Shown here: positions 55,251-63,858 of the stretch, one piece after another | Layout of the letters: the number at the start of each line of letters is the position of its first letter | Numbering within the stretch: the stretch's first letter is position 1 | Source: Microbacterium maritypicum | Lineage (GTDB): Bacteria; Actinomycetota; Actinomycetes; Actinomycetales; Microbacteriaceae | Assembly (NCBI RefSeq): GCF_041529975.1 | Contig: NZ_CP168030.1 | Location: 2,852,001-2,916,000 of the forward strand | Length of the DNA: 64,000 nt | Reading direction: 5' to 3' | The notes under the pieces: model-generated | Databases searched by the model: none | Told to the model about the DNA's origin: nothing | What the model saw: the letters and a program-made list of their open reading frames with translations, nothing else | Program-made: the position numbers and the translations under genes

Positions 55251-56249
55251 ATGTTCGGATTCATCATCCGCCGCATGACCGCGCTGGTCATCCTCCTGCT
55301 CGTCGTGAGCTTCGTGACGTTCGCCCTGTTCCAGATCGGCCCCGCAGACCCTGCGGCGGCCGCCTGCGGCCAGGAGTGCACCCCTGAACGCATCGACCAG
55401 GCGCGCGTCGCCCTGGGCATGGACAAGCCGTTCCTGGTGCAGTACTTCACGTACCTCAGTGGATTCTTCGGCGAACGGCTCATCGGAGCCCCGGGCGCCG
55501 AGCAGGTCTGCGCCTGGCCCTGCCTGGGCAAGTCGTTCCAGACCAACGAGAACGTCACCGACGTCATCGTCCGGGCGCTCCCGTACACGATCTCCATCGC
55601 GGTCGGCGCTGTCGTGCTGTGGACCGTGATCGGCGTCGGCCTCGGCCTGCTCGCAGCCCTCCGCAAGGGCAGGGCGACGGACAAGATCATCGTCGGTGCC
55701 GCATCCGTGGGCGTCTCGCTCCCCGTCCCCGTCACCGGACTCCTGCTCCTCCTCGTGTTCGTGAGCGCGCTGCACTGGCTGCCGTTCACGAGCAATCAGA
55801 TCTCGTCCCCGTTCGGCCCCACCGGACCCGGGGCGTGGTTCACGAACTACCTGCTCCCCTGGGTCGCGCTGGCCATCCTGTTCAGCGCGCAGTACATCCG
55901 CATCACGCGGAACAACATGATCGAGACCTTCGGCGAGGACTACATGCGCACCGCGCGGGCGAAGGGTCTGAGCCCCGGACGGATCACGACCCACGGGGTC
56001 CGTGCCGGCATCACTCCGATCATCACGATGCTGGGCCTGGACATCGGCGCCCTGCTCGGCGGTGCCGTCCTGACCGAGCAGATCTTCTCGGTGCCCGGTC
56101 TCGGGTTCACGGCGGTGCGGGCAGCCACCTCGGGAGACCTCCCGGTCACCATGGCGATCACGATGCTCGCCGCCTTCTTCATCATCACCGCGAACGTCAT
56201 CGTCGACCTCGTGTACGCGAGCGTCGACCCGAGAGTGAGAGTCAACTGA
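55251..56249 (+). CDS. ABC transporter permease (DppB/OppB type)
   Basis: A 332-aa permease with the DppB opening MFGFIIRRMTALVILLLVVSFVTFALF, six helices and the EAA-loop region EDYMRTARAKGLSPGRI. An insertion containing CGQEC and two further cysteines (about residues 38-95) lies in the first large extracytoplasmic loop. Its stop overlaps the next gene by one base (TGATG). It pairs with the permease at 52397 to form the channel. Confidence 0.9.
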   Translation: MFGFIIRRMTALVILLLVVSFVTFALFQIGPADPAAAACGQECTPERIDQARVALGMDKPFLVQYFTYLSGFFGERLIGAPGAEQVCAWPCLGKSFQTNENVTDVIVRALPYTISIAVGAVVLWTVIGVGLGLLAALRKGRATDKIIVGAASVGVSLPVPVTGLLLLLVFVSALHWLPFTSNQISSPFGPTGPGAWFTNYLLPWVALAILFSAQYIRITRNNMIETFGEDYMRTARAKGLSPGRITTHGVRAGITPIITMLGLDIGALLGGAVLTEQIFSVPGLGFTAVRAATSGDLPVTMAITMLAAFFIITANVIVDLVYASVDPRVRVN

Positions 56250-57271
56250 TGACCACGCCGATCCTCGACATCCGCGATCTGCGGGTGACCTTTCCCACCG
56301 ACGACGGTCTGGTGCACGCCGTGAACGGCATGGACCTCGTCGTGCAGCGCGGAGAGACCGTCGGCATCGTCGGCGAATCCGGTTCGGGAAAGACCGTGAC
56401 CAGCCAGACCCTGATGGGGCTCCTCAAAGGGACCAGCGCGAAGGTCACCGGACGAGTGCTCTTCGACGGCACCGATCTGGTACCGCTCAGCGAGAGCGAG
56501 ATGCGGCCATACCGCGGTCGCAAGATCGGGATGATCTTCCAGGATCCGCTCTCGGCGATGCACCCCTTCTACACGGTGGGTCGGCAGATCGCCGAGGCGT
56601 ATCGCGTGCACAACAGGGTGAGCGCGAAGGCCGCGAAGGCCCAGGCGATCGAGATGCTGAACCGCGTCGGCATCCCCGATCCGGTCGCACGGTACGACTC
56701 TTACCCGCACGAGTTCTCCGGCGGTATGCGGCAGCGGGCGATGATCGCGATGGCCCTCATCTGCGAACCGGAGCTGCTCATCGCCGACGAGCCCACCACG
56801 GCGCTCGATGTCACGGTGCAGGCGCAGATCCTCGACCTGATCGGATCGCTCCAGGCGGAGACCGGTTCCGCCGTGATCTTCGTCACGCACGATCTGGGCG
56901 TCGTCGCCGAGGTCTGCAAACGCGTCGTCGTCATGTACGGCGGCCAGTGCGTGGAAGAGGCCGGCGTGCACGACCTGTTCTTCCGGACCGCGCACCCCTA
57001 TGCCCGGGGCCTGCTCGCATCGATGCCCTCGATGGTCGACGAAGCCGGACGCCTCACGCCCATCCCCGGCTTCCCGCCGTCGCTGCTCGACCTCCCGCAG
57101 GGGTGCCTCTTCGCCGATCGCTGCCCCGTCGCGGCCCTCGTGCCGGACGACAGATGCCGCACCGAGCGCCCCGGACTCACCCTCGTCGGCTCGGACCACC
57201 GCGCACGCTGTCACCTCGCGGAAGTCGACATCCAGACATCCGCGCTCGACCTGCAGGAGGTAGCCCGATGA
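56249..57271 (+). CDS. ABC transporter ATP-binding protein (DppD/OppD type)
   Basis: A 340-aa ATPase with Walker A GESGSGKT, signature FSGGMRQR and Walker B LLIADEPTTALD. The C-terminal oligopeptide-transporter extension carries a Cys-containing region (GCLFADRCPVA and following Cys), which in relatives holds an iron-sulphur cluster. The start at 56249 overlaps dppB by one base, and the end overlaps the next gene by four. Confidence 0.91.
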   Translation: MTTPILDIRDLRVTFPTDDGLVHAVNGMDLVVQRGETVGIVGESGSGKTVTSQTLMGLLKGTSAKVTGRVLFDGTDLVPLSESEMRPYRGRKIGMIFQDPLSAMHPFYTVGRQIAEAYRVHNRVSAKAAKAQAIEMLNRVGIPDPVARYDSYPHEFSGGMRQRAMIAMALICEPELLIADEPTTALDVTVQAQILDLIGSLQAETGSAVIFVTHDLGVVAEVCKRVVVMYGGQCVEEAGVHDLFFRTAHPYARGLLASMPSMVDEAGRLTPIPGFPPSLLDLPQGCLFADRCPVAALVPDDRCRTERPGLTLVGSDHRARCHLAEVDIQTSALDLQEVAR

Positions 57272-58299
57272 GCGAGCCGCTGCTGAGCGTCGAGAACCTC
57301 GCCAAGCATTTCAGCGTCAGCAAGGGATTCCTGCGCGGGTCCTCGCAGGTGAAAGCGGTGGACGGGGTCTCCTTCACACTCGAACGCGGATCGACGCTGG
57401 GGCTGGTCGGCGAATCCGGCTGCGGCAAGTCCACCACCGGACGTCTGCTGATGCGTCTGCTCACCCCCACGTCGGGGCGGATCCTGCTGGACGGCGCCGA
57501 CGTGTCCCAGCTCCGCGGGTCAGACCTGCAGCAGTTCCGGCGCCGCGTGCAGATGGTGTTCCAGAACCCTTCATCGTCGCTGAACCCGCGGCAGAGCGTC
57601 GGCGCGGCGATCGCGGCTCCCCTGCAGGCCCAGGGAATCTCCCCCCAGGAGGGCATGAAGAACCGGGTCGCGGCTCTGATGGACAGGGTGGGGCTGCGGC
57701 CGGAGCACTACAACAGGTTCCCCCACGAGTTCTCGGGCGGACAGAAGCAGCGCGTCGGCATCGCCAGGGCACTCGCGTTGGAACCCGACATCCTGGTCTG
57801 CGACGAGCCGGTGTCGGCTCTCGACGTCTCGGTGCAGGCGCAGGTCATCAACCTGCTGCAGGACATCCAGGCCGACACCGGCATCTCCTACGTGTTCATC
57901 GCGCACGATCTGTCCGTCGTCAAGCACTTCGCCGACGAGGTCGCCGTGATGTACCTCGGGCGCATCATGGAGCACGGCACCAGGGATGCCGTGTTCGGCG
58001 CCCCGCAGCACCCGTACACGCAGTCGCTGCTGTCCTCCGTTCCGAGCCCCGATCCCACCGCCGACCGCAGTCGACGGATCCGTCTCGTCGGAGACCTCCC
58101 CCACCCGTCGAACCCGCCCAGCGGCTGCGTGTTCCGCACGCGATGCCCCGTGCTCCCGCTCCTCGACGAGGAACGGCGTCGGCAGTGCGTGGAGCAGGTT
58201 CCCACCGGCGATGCCGCGTGCCATCATCTGGCTGAAGCCGCCGACCTCGCGTCGCGGCTCGGCGCCCCCGAAGAAAGGAAAGTCCATGCTGATTCGTGA
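57268..58299 (+). CDS. ABC transporter ATP-binding protein (DppF/OppF type)
   Basis: A 343-aa ATPase with Walker A GESGCGKST, signature FSGGQKQR and Walker B ILVCDEPVSALD. It has the same C-terminal oligopeptide extension (CVFRTRCPVLPL and downstream Cys) as its partner, with which it should form the heterodimeric motor. It starts in an ATGA overlap and extends 14 bases past the start of the amidohydrolase gene, so the transporter and hydrolase are made together. Confidence 0.91.
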   Translation: MSEPLLSVENLAKHFSVSKGFLRGSSQVKAVDGVSFTLERGSTLGLVGESGCGKSTTGRLLMRLLTPTSGRILLDGADVSQLRGSDLQQFRRRVQMVFQNPSSSLNPRQSVGAAIAAPLQAQGISPQEGMKNRVAALMDRVGLRPEHYNRFPHEFSGGQKQRVGIARALALEPDILVCDEPVSALDVSVQAQVINLLQDIQADTGISYVFIAHDLSVVKHFADEVAVMYLGRIMEHGTRDAVFGAPQHPYTQSLLSSVPSPDPTADRSRRIRLVGDLPHPSNPPSGCVFRTRCPVLPLLDEERRRQCVEQVPTGDAACHHLAEAADLASRLGAPEERKVHADS

Positions 58300-59494
58300 C
58301 GTGCGCCCCTGGGGCGGCTCCGCCTCCGATGTCCTGATCGAGGACGGTCGCATCACCCGGATCCTCCCCCATGAGGCGACGCCGGCGTCCGGTGATGACG
58401 TCGACGGACGTGGGCGGCTTCTGCTGCCCTCCTTCAGCGATGTCCACGTGCACCTGGATTCGACCCGGATCGGACTGCCGTTCCGTGAGCACACCGGTGC
58501 TCCCGGGGTCTGGGGCATGATGATGAACGACCGCGAGAACTGGCGCAACGCCGAGATCGACCTTCCCACGCGGGTGGCCGGCACCCTCGAACGCATGATC
58601 GCGCGGGGCACGACCCGCGTCCGCTCCTACGCGCAGGTCGACGTCGACTGCAAGCTCGAGAAGTTCGACGCGGTGATCGCGGCGAAGGAGAAGTTCGCCG
58701 CGCACGCCGACGTCCAGGTCATGACCTTCCCCCAGGCCGGCATCCTCCGCGAGGAGGGCACGGTCGCGTACCTGGAGGAGTCTCTCAAGCAGGGAGCGGA
58801 CGTGATCGGCGGCATCGACCCGTCGCAGCTCGACCGCGACCCCGCCAAGCACCTCGACATCGTTTTCGGTCTCGCCGAGAAGTACCAGGTCGAGGTCGAC
58901 ATCCACCTGCACGAGCCCGGAGCGCTCGGTGTGTTCAGCACCGAGCTCGTGATGGAGCGCACACGCGCACTCGGCATGCAGGGCAAAGTCACGATGTCAC
59001 ACGCCTACGAACTCGGTTCTGTGAACGAGGCCACGAGCCGTCGTCTGATCGAGGAGTTCGCCGAGCTGGACATCTCGATGGCGACGGTGGCCCCCTCGAC
59101 CAGCAATCACCTGTCCCTGGTGCAGCTCGTCGAAGCGGGCGTGCGGATCGGACTCGGTCAGGACGGCCAGCGCGACTACTGGAGCCCCTATGGCAACACC
59201 GACATGCTCGACCGCACCTGGCAGTTGGCCTTCACCAACGGTTTCCGTCGCGACGACCACATCGAGATGGCGCTCGCGGTCGCGACGATGGGTGGGGCGA
59301 GCATCATGTCCTCCACCTCACCGCGCCTCACGGGGGTCGAGGACCGACCCGGCCTGGCCGTCGGAGACCGGGCCGACCTGGTCCTGGTCGATGGCGAGAC
59401 GCCCACCAGCGCGGTGATGGACCGGGGAACCGACCGACTCGTCATCCACGACGGCCGCGTGGTCGCCGACGGCCTTCGTGTCCTCGCGCTCTGA
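58286..59494 (+). CDS. CodA-like amidohydrolase with intact HxH
   Basis: A 402-aa amidohydrolase most like cytosine deaminase (CodA). The metal-binding HVHLD is at 54-58, VDIHLHEPG supplies the third His/acid, MSHAYELGS the fourth, and IGLGQDGQRDYWSPYGNTDML parallels CodA's GHDD...PLGTANML. It probably deaminates or hydrolyses a cyclic N-compound imported by the transporter. The ATG has GAAAGGAA upstream and overlaps dppF by 14 bases. Isocytosine, triazine or related substrates are possible. Confidence 0.86.
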   Translation: MLIRDVRPWGGSASDVLIEDGRITRILPHEATPASGDDVDGRGRLLLPSFSDVHVHLDSTRIGLPFREHTGAPGVWGMMMNDRENWRNAEIDLPTRVAGTLERMIARGTTRVRSYAQVDVDCKLEKFDAVIAAKEKFAAHADVQVMTFPQAGILREEGTVAYLEESLKQGADVIGGIDPSQLDRDPAKHLDIVFGLAEKYQVEVDIHLHEPGALGVFSTELVMERTRALGMQGKVTMSHAYELGSVNEATSRRLIEEFAELDISMATVAPSTSNHLSLVQLVEAGVRIGLGQDGQRDYWSPYGNTDMLDRTWQLAFTNGFRRDDHIEMALAVATMGGASIMSSTSPRLTGVEDRPGLAVGDRADLVLVDGETPTSAVMDRGTDRLVIHDGRVVADGLRVLAL

Positions 59495-60692
59495 GCGTCG
59501 AGGCAGCGAGTTCCGCGATCGCGCCGTCGGGCTCGGCGCAGCTCTGCTGATCGGGCTCAACCTGCGCCCGGCGATCACCTCGGTCGCCGCCCTGCTCGAG
59601 CCGACGAGGGCGGCGTTCGACCTCGCACCGGTGCAGCTGAACCTCCTGGCGACGCTGCCGGTGATCGCCTTCGGCATCAGTGCACCGGTCGGGCCGCTGC
59701 TCGCCCGCCGCCTCGGTGTGACCAGGGCGCTGATCTGGACCATGGTGGCGCTCGCGGGGTCGCTCGCACTGCGGGTCGTCGTTCCCGGGGGCATGCTCCC
59801 GGGAACTTTCCTCGCCGGGGTGTCGATCATGGCTGCGGGGACCTTGCTTCCGCAGTACCTGAAGTCCCTTCGGGCGGGCGGTCTCTGGATCGGCCTGAGC
59901 AGCATGTCGTTCAGCGCGGGGGCCGCGCTCGGAGCGGGACTCGCCGTGCCGCTGAGCACGGCGGTCGGCGGGCCCGCGGTGGCGCTCGGGCTCTGGGCCG
60001 TGCCCGCTCTGACCGCCGCGGGCGCCATGGTCGGTGTGGCGCTGCGCTCGGAAGCTCCCCCACCGCCGTCGTCTCGGATGGCGCTGCCCCGGTCGGCTCG
60101 ACCGACCGTCGCGCTGATCACCGCGATGTTCGGCCTCCAGGCGATGCTCTTCTTCGCGGTGGCCTCGTGGCTCCCCCGCATCCTCGGAGATCGCGGTGTG
60201 GACGCGCAGACCGCCGGCTGGCTGCTCGCGCTGACCAGCGTCGCGGGCCTCGTGCCGACGCTCGTCGCGCCGATCCTCGCTCGACGTCGCCGCGTTCTGC
60301 GGTTGTTCGGTCCGGGCCTGGGCATCGTGATGCTGGCGGCGTTCGTCTGGCTCGCTTCCGGCGACGAGTCGTACATCGCGATCACGGTCGTGCTCGGTGC
60401 CGTGCAGAGCGCGACGTTCGGACTCTCCCTCGCACTCATCGTGATGCTCGCCGCCGACGAGGCCTCGGCGGGCCTGCTGTCGGCTATCGCGCAGGGCGTC
60501 GGCTACGCGTTCGCCGGCGCGGGGAGCCTCCTCGTCGGCGTCCTCCACGACCTCACCGGCGGCTGGACGGCGAGCCTCGTGTTCATGATCGTGTGTGCCG
60601 CGGCGCTCGCCCTCGTCGTGGGGTTCGTGATCCGCTGCCGCCCGGTCGACCTGCAGGCACCGTCGGAGGTGCCTGCACTCCCCCGAGCATGA
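59478..60692 (+). CDS. MFS transporter (CynX/NimT type)
   Basis: A 404-aa major-facilitator protein with about twelve helices and the CynX/NimT-like opening LLIGLNLRPAITSVAALL. It overlaps the amidohydrolase end by 17 bases from a GTG start, so it is the last gene of the seven-gene operon. CynX is linked to cyanate metabolism and NimT to nitroimidazole transport; here it could export a product of the hydrolase or import a second substrate. A strong terminator follows immediately. Confidence 0.85.
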   Translation: MSSRSERRGSEFRDRAVGLGAALLIGLNLRPAITSVAALLEPTRAAFDLAPVQLNLLATLPVIAFGISAPVGPLLARRLGVTRALIWTMVALAGSLALRVVVPGGMLPGTFLAGVSIMAAGTLLPQYLKSLRAGGLWIGLSSMSFSAGAALGAGLAVPLSTAVGGPAVALGLWAVPALTAAGAMVGVALRSEAPPPPSSRMALPRSARPTVALITAMFGLQAMLFFAVASWLPRILGDRGVDAQTAGWLLALTSVAGLVPTLVAPILARRRRVLRLFGPGLGIVMLAAFVWLASGDESYIAITVVLGAVQSATFGLSLALIVMLAADEASAGLLSAIAQGVGYAFAGAGSLLVGVLHDLTGGWTASLVFMIVCAAALALVVGFVIRCRPVDLQAPSEVPALPRA

Positions 60693-60694
60693 CG

Positions 60695-60723
60695 AAGGCC
60701 GCCCCACACCGTGGGGCGGCCTT
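60695..60723. terminator. Bidirectional terminator between the ABC operon and rpsO
   Basis: AAGGCCGCCCCAC / GTGGGGCGGCCTT, 13-base perfect arms with a three-base loop, two bases after the MFS stop and 43 bases from the convergent rpsO stop. Confidence 0.9.
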
Positions 60724-60765
60724 CTCAAGAATGTTCTGCGCGATTGAACGCAGGATCGCCTTGCT

Positions 60766-61035
60766 TTATCGACGCAGGCCGAGACGCTCGATGAGCGACC
60801 GGTAGCGGTTGATGTCGATGTCCTGCAGGTAACCCAGCAGGCGACGGCGCTGACCGACGAGCAGGAACAGACCACGACGCGAGTGGTGGTCGTGCTTGTG
60901 CTCCTTGAGGTGCTCGGTGAGGTCCTTGATGCGCTGCGTCAGCATTGCGACCTGCACCTCGGGGGATCCGGTGTCACCGGGGTGCGTCGCGTACTCTTCG
61001 ATGATCGCCTTCTTGACGTCTGCTTCCAGTGCCAT
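60766..61035 (-). CDS. rpsO: 30S ribosomal protein S15
   Basis: An 89-aa S15, which binds 16S rRNA early in 30S assembly. It has the usual [12 protein letters not shown] and [17 protein letters not shown] block (here [21 protein letters not shown]). The start at 61035 (MALEADVKK) has GAGAGGGG upstream; 37 extra codons of the open frame are not protein-like. A TAGACT -10 at 61127-61132 gives a leader of about 85 bases. pnp, its usual downstream neighbour, is at 31796. Confidence 0.97.
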   Translation of the reverse strand: MALEADVKKAIIEEYATHPGDTGSPEVQVAMLTQRIKDLTEHLKEHKHDHHSRRGLFLLVGQRRRLLGYLQDIDINRYRSLIERLGLRR

Positions 61036-61188
61036 AGATTCGATCCCCTCTCTGCTTGTTGCGCGGCGCCCGACGCCTGATGCGAGGGCTCTCTTTATCC
61101 GCGGCCGATCGAACGGCAACCTGAAGAGTCTACCAGCCGAGGACACCCTCGCGTGACAACCGCGAGGGGCCGCTCGACCGGCGTCAAC

Positions 61189-61224
61189 TAGGCTCGAACG
61201 GTGCAGAAGAAGATCGACGAGTGA
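61189..61224 (+). CDS. Leaderless mini-ORF coupled to the MFS exporter
   Basis: TAGGCT (61189-61194) is followed, after six bases, by GTG at 61201 opening a seven-codon frame (MQKKIDE) that stops with TGA at 61222-61224. That stop overlaps the GTG start of the MFS gene at 61221 (GTGA). The geometry matches the leaderless starts elsewhere in the window, so ribosomes could load on the mini-ORF and restart on the transporter. The coordinates include the -10 box; the codons are 61201-61224. Confidence 0.5.
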
Positions 61225-62513
61225 GCGGCCGACGCGGTCACCTCATCGACCTCACCCCCCTGAAGACCAGTCCCGCCTTCGCGCGGATGTGGATCGGATC
61301 GACGCTCGCGGGCATCGGCGGTCAGTTGACGATCGTCACCGTGATGCTGCATGTGTTCGTGCTGACCGGGAGCACATTCGCCGTGTCCATGATCGCGGTC
61401 GCCGGACTCATCCCGATGATCCTCGCCGGCCTGTACGGCGGGATGCTCGCGGACGCATTCGACCGGCGCAGGGTGGCCCTGATCGCGGCGACCATCACGT
61501 TCGCCTCGACCGCACTGCTCGCCGCGCTCACGTGGACCGGCACCGAGACCATCTGGTGGCTGTATGCACTCAGCATGATCAACTCCGCCGCGAACTCGGT
61601 CGGCATGGCCACGCGCACGGCGATCGTGCCGCGCCTCATCCCCCGCGAGCAGCTGGCGGCGGCATCCGCACTCAACGGCGTCGCATTCGGGCTCACCGTC
61701 ATGGCCGGCCCCGCGCTGGCGGGCCTGCTCGTGGCCCTCACCGGCTACGGCTGGACCTACACGATCGACGTCGTACTGATGCTGTCGATGTTCCTCGGCC
61801 TGTGGACGCTTCCGGTACTGCGCCCTGAGGGCGAGATCGTGCGCCCCGGCCTGGAATCGCTCGTCGACGGCTGGCGCTTCCTGCGCAAGGCGGGCAACAT
61901 CCGGATGCAGTACATCATCGACATCATCGCGATGACGTTCGGCCAACCCCTCGTCCTCTTCCCCGCCCTCGGCACCGTGCTCCTGGGCGGCGGCGCCGTG
62001 ACGACCGGAATCCTCACGGCGGCCGTCGCCGTCGGAACCTTCGCGTCGAGCCTGTTCTCCGGGCGCGTCGTCCAGTATCGGTGGCATGGCCGCGGCATCG
62101 CGCGGGCCGTCGAAGCGTACGGCGCTTCGATCCTCCTCTTCGGCCTGGTGCTGCTGATCGGGGCGTTCTCTCCGCCCGCCGGCGAGGATGCCCCGAACAT
62201 CGGCCTGATCGTCGCCGCCTGCGTGGCACTCGCGCTCTCCGGGGCCTCCGACAATGTCAGCTCGATCTACCGCAACACGATGATGCAGGCGGCGGTTCCC
62301 GACGCGATGCGCGGTCGCTTGCAGGGACTCTTCGTGGTGGTCGTCGCCGGCGGCCCGCGCGTCGGAGCCCTGTACGCCGGGACTCTCGCCACGCTGACCA
62401 CCCTGTGGTTCCCGCCGCTGCTCGGCGGCGTCCTGGTGATCGCCCTCGTCGCGATGCTCTCGCGCCGCAACCGCCGATTCCACGACTACGACGCAGAGAA
62501 CCCCGAGCCCTGA
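61221..62513 (+). CDS. MFS exporter (EntS-like, DHA3 type)
   Basis: A 430-aa major-facilitator transporter with about twelve helices. It has the motif [16 protein letters not shown] between helices 2 and 3 and the [24 protein letters not shown] stretch seen in EntS-type exporters. It probably exports a drug, siderophore or other small molecule. The GTG start lacks a good Shine-Dalgarno but lies in the stop overlap of the leaderless mini-ORF at 61201. Its end faces the convergent yceI-type gene. Confidence 0.82.
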   Translation: MSGRRGHLIDLTPLKTSPAFARMWIGSTLAGIGGQLTIVTVMLHVFVLTGSTFAVSMIAVAGLIPMILAGLYGGMLADAFDRRRVALIAATITFASTALLAALTWTGTETIWWLYALSMINSAANSVGMATRTAIVPRLIPREQLAAASALNGVAFGLTVMAGPALAGLLVALTGYGWTYTIDVVLMLSMFLGLWTLPVLRPEGEIVRPGLESLVDGWRFLRKAGNIRMQYIIDIIAMTFGQPLVLFPALGTVLLGGGAVTTGILTAAVAVGTFASSLFSGRVVQYRWHGRGIARAVEAYGASILLFGLVLLIGAFSPPAGEDAPNIGLIVAACVALALSGASDNVSSIYRNTMMQAAVPDAMRGRLQGLFVVVVAGGPRVGALYAGTLATLTTLWFPPLLGGVLVIALVAMLSRRNRRFHDYDAENPEP

Positions 62514-62546
62514 CGGACCCGGGGTTCGAGGAACTGCGTGACGGCG

Positions 62547-63101
62547 TCAGTCCTGCTGCAGCGCGCCCTGCAGGTCGAGGCTGATCGTGATGTCCTTGCC
62601 CACGAGCACGCCACCGGTCTCGAGTGCGGCGTTCCACGTGAGACCGAAGTCCTCGCGGTTGATCACGGCCTTGGCAGAAGCGCCCGCCTTGTAGTTGCCG
62701 TACGGGTCGGTGCCGAATCCGCCGAAGTCGAGCTCGAAGCTGACCGGCTTGGTGACGCCGCGGATCGTGAGGTCACCGTCGACGAACAGCTCGTCGCCCT
62801 TGACGCGCGCGCCGGTGGACACGAACTCCATCGTCGGGAAGTTCTCGGTGTCGAAGAAGTCGGCGGAGCGCAGGTGGGCGTCGCGACCCTCGTCGTTCGT
62901 GTCGACCGAGGTGACGTCGACAGAAGCCTCGACCTTGGCCTCGAGCGGGTTCTCGGGGGCGATCAAGGTCGCGCTCTTGACGCCGAAGGTGCCGCGCACC
63001 TTGGAGATCATCATGTGGCGGACGCTGAACGTCACCTCGCTGTGCGAGGGGTCGAGCACCCAGGTGCCGGGACGGTAGCCGGGAATGTCGATGCTGGTCA
63101 T
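62547..63101 (-). CDS. YceI-family lipid-binding protein
   Basis: A 184-aa lipocalin-like YceI protein. The opening GTWVLDPSHSEVTFSVRHMM, the FGVKSATL region and the C-terminal KDITISLDLQGAL strand fit the family, which binds isoprenoid or fatty-acid-like ligands. It lacks a signal peptide, so it is probably cytoplasmic. The 131 bases upstream (63102-63232) include an AT-rich patch with ATTC/GAAT repeats that probably contains its promoter. Function in actinobacteria is not settled. Confidence 0.87.
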   Translation of the reverse strand: MTSIDIPGYRPGTWVLDPSHSEVTFSVRHMMISKVRGTFGVKSATLIAPENPLEAKVEASVDVTSVDTNDEGRDAHLRSADFFDTENFPTMEFVSTGARVKGDELFVDGDLTIRGVTKPVSFELDFGGFGTDPYGNYKAGASAKAVINREDFGLTWNAALETGGVLVGKDITISLDLQGALQQD

Positions 63102-63232
63102 GGTTTCTCCTCCGGAGACATCGGCCGCTGATGCGGCTTCGGACAGGGGCCGCGTTCACCGCGACCTCTGTGACAACTTACATTCATTCGCATATATTCC
63201 CCTGAATGCGTATGTTCTTCCGATATACAACA

Positions 63233-63266
63233 GAGACGCCCCTCCTCCGAGGAGGAAGGGCGTCTC
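63233..63266 (-). terminator. Terminator downstream of the FKBP gene
   Basis: GAGACGCCC / GGGCGTCTC arms (63233-63241, 63258-63266) with an inner TCCTCC / GGAGGA stem, beginning 17 bases beyond the FKBP stop on the minus strand. Confidence 0.75.
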
Positions 63267-63282
63267 GGCGTACGGGTCGGGC

Positions 63283-63651
63283 TCAGCCGACAGCGACGAG
63301 ATCGATGATGAAGATCAGCGTCTTTCCGGAGAGGAAGTGGCCGCCACCGACCGGGCCGTAGGCCAGGTGAGGCGGGATGATCAGCTCACGGCGTCCGCCG
63401 ACCTTCATGCCGGGGATGCCGTCCTGCCAGCCCTGGATCAGGCCGCGCAGCGGGAACTGGATGGTCTCGCCGCGACCCCAGGACGAGTCGAACTCCTCGC
63501 CGGAGTCGAACTCGACGCCGGCGTAGTGCACGGTCACGGTGTCGCCGGGCTTCGCCTCGGCGCCGTCACCCTCGATGATGTCGCGGATGACGAGCTCCGC
63601 GGGAGCGGGGGCGCTGGGGGCATCGAACTCAGGCTTTGTGCGATCAGTCAT
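63283..63651 (-). CDS. FKBP-type peptidyl-prolyl cis-trans isomerase
   Basis: A 122-aa cytoplasmic FKBP that speeds proline isomerisation in folding proteins. It shows VTVHYAGVEFDSGEEFDSSW, FPLRGLIQGWQDGIPGMKVGGRRELIIPPHLAYG and the final FIIDLVAV strand, a full single domain. The start at 63651 is the last plausible one before the domain; GGAGG is only one base away and TTTGAT is six bases upstream, so initiation could be leaderless. Confidence 0.93.
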   Translation of the reverse strand: MTDRTKPEFDAPSAPAPAELVIRDIIEGDGAEAKPGDTVTVHYAGVEFDSGEEFDSSWGRGETIQFPLRGLIQGWQDGIPGMKVGGRRELIIPPHLAYGPVGGGHFLSGKTLIFIIDLVAVG

Positions 63652-63782
63652 GCCTCCATCAAACCCGAGCCCGCGGGAGGGGTCAACGCGATCGCACCTG
63701 CTCACAGCGAACACTTCGACGGGCGCAGCGGCAACAGCCTCTTGACACCCTCCACGGTCGGGTGCACCCTGATTACAGATCA

Positions 63783-63833
63783 ACTCAGCGCCCGGGAGAC
63801 TCGCAGGCATCGCCGCAGCACCGGGCGCTGAGT
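63783..63833 (-). terminator. Inverted repeat, probable terminator of the hydrolase gene
   Basis: ACTCAGCGCCCGG / CCGGGCGCTGAGT, 13-base perfect arms (63783-63795, 63821-63833) with a 25-base loop. It lies 25 bases beyond the stop of the minus-strand hydrolase gene. The intervening 63652-63782 shows no gene. Confidence 0.6.
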
Positions 63834-63858
63834 CTTGCCACCGCGGGGTCTCCGGGCG

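Noticed and set aside
63742..63833. A small RNA starting from TTGACA at 63742 and ending in the 13-base inverted repeat
   Set aside because: No acceptable -10 at 16-19 bases from the TTGACA; the repeat is explained better as the terminator of the minus-strand hydrolase gene.
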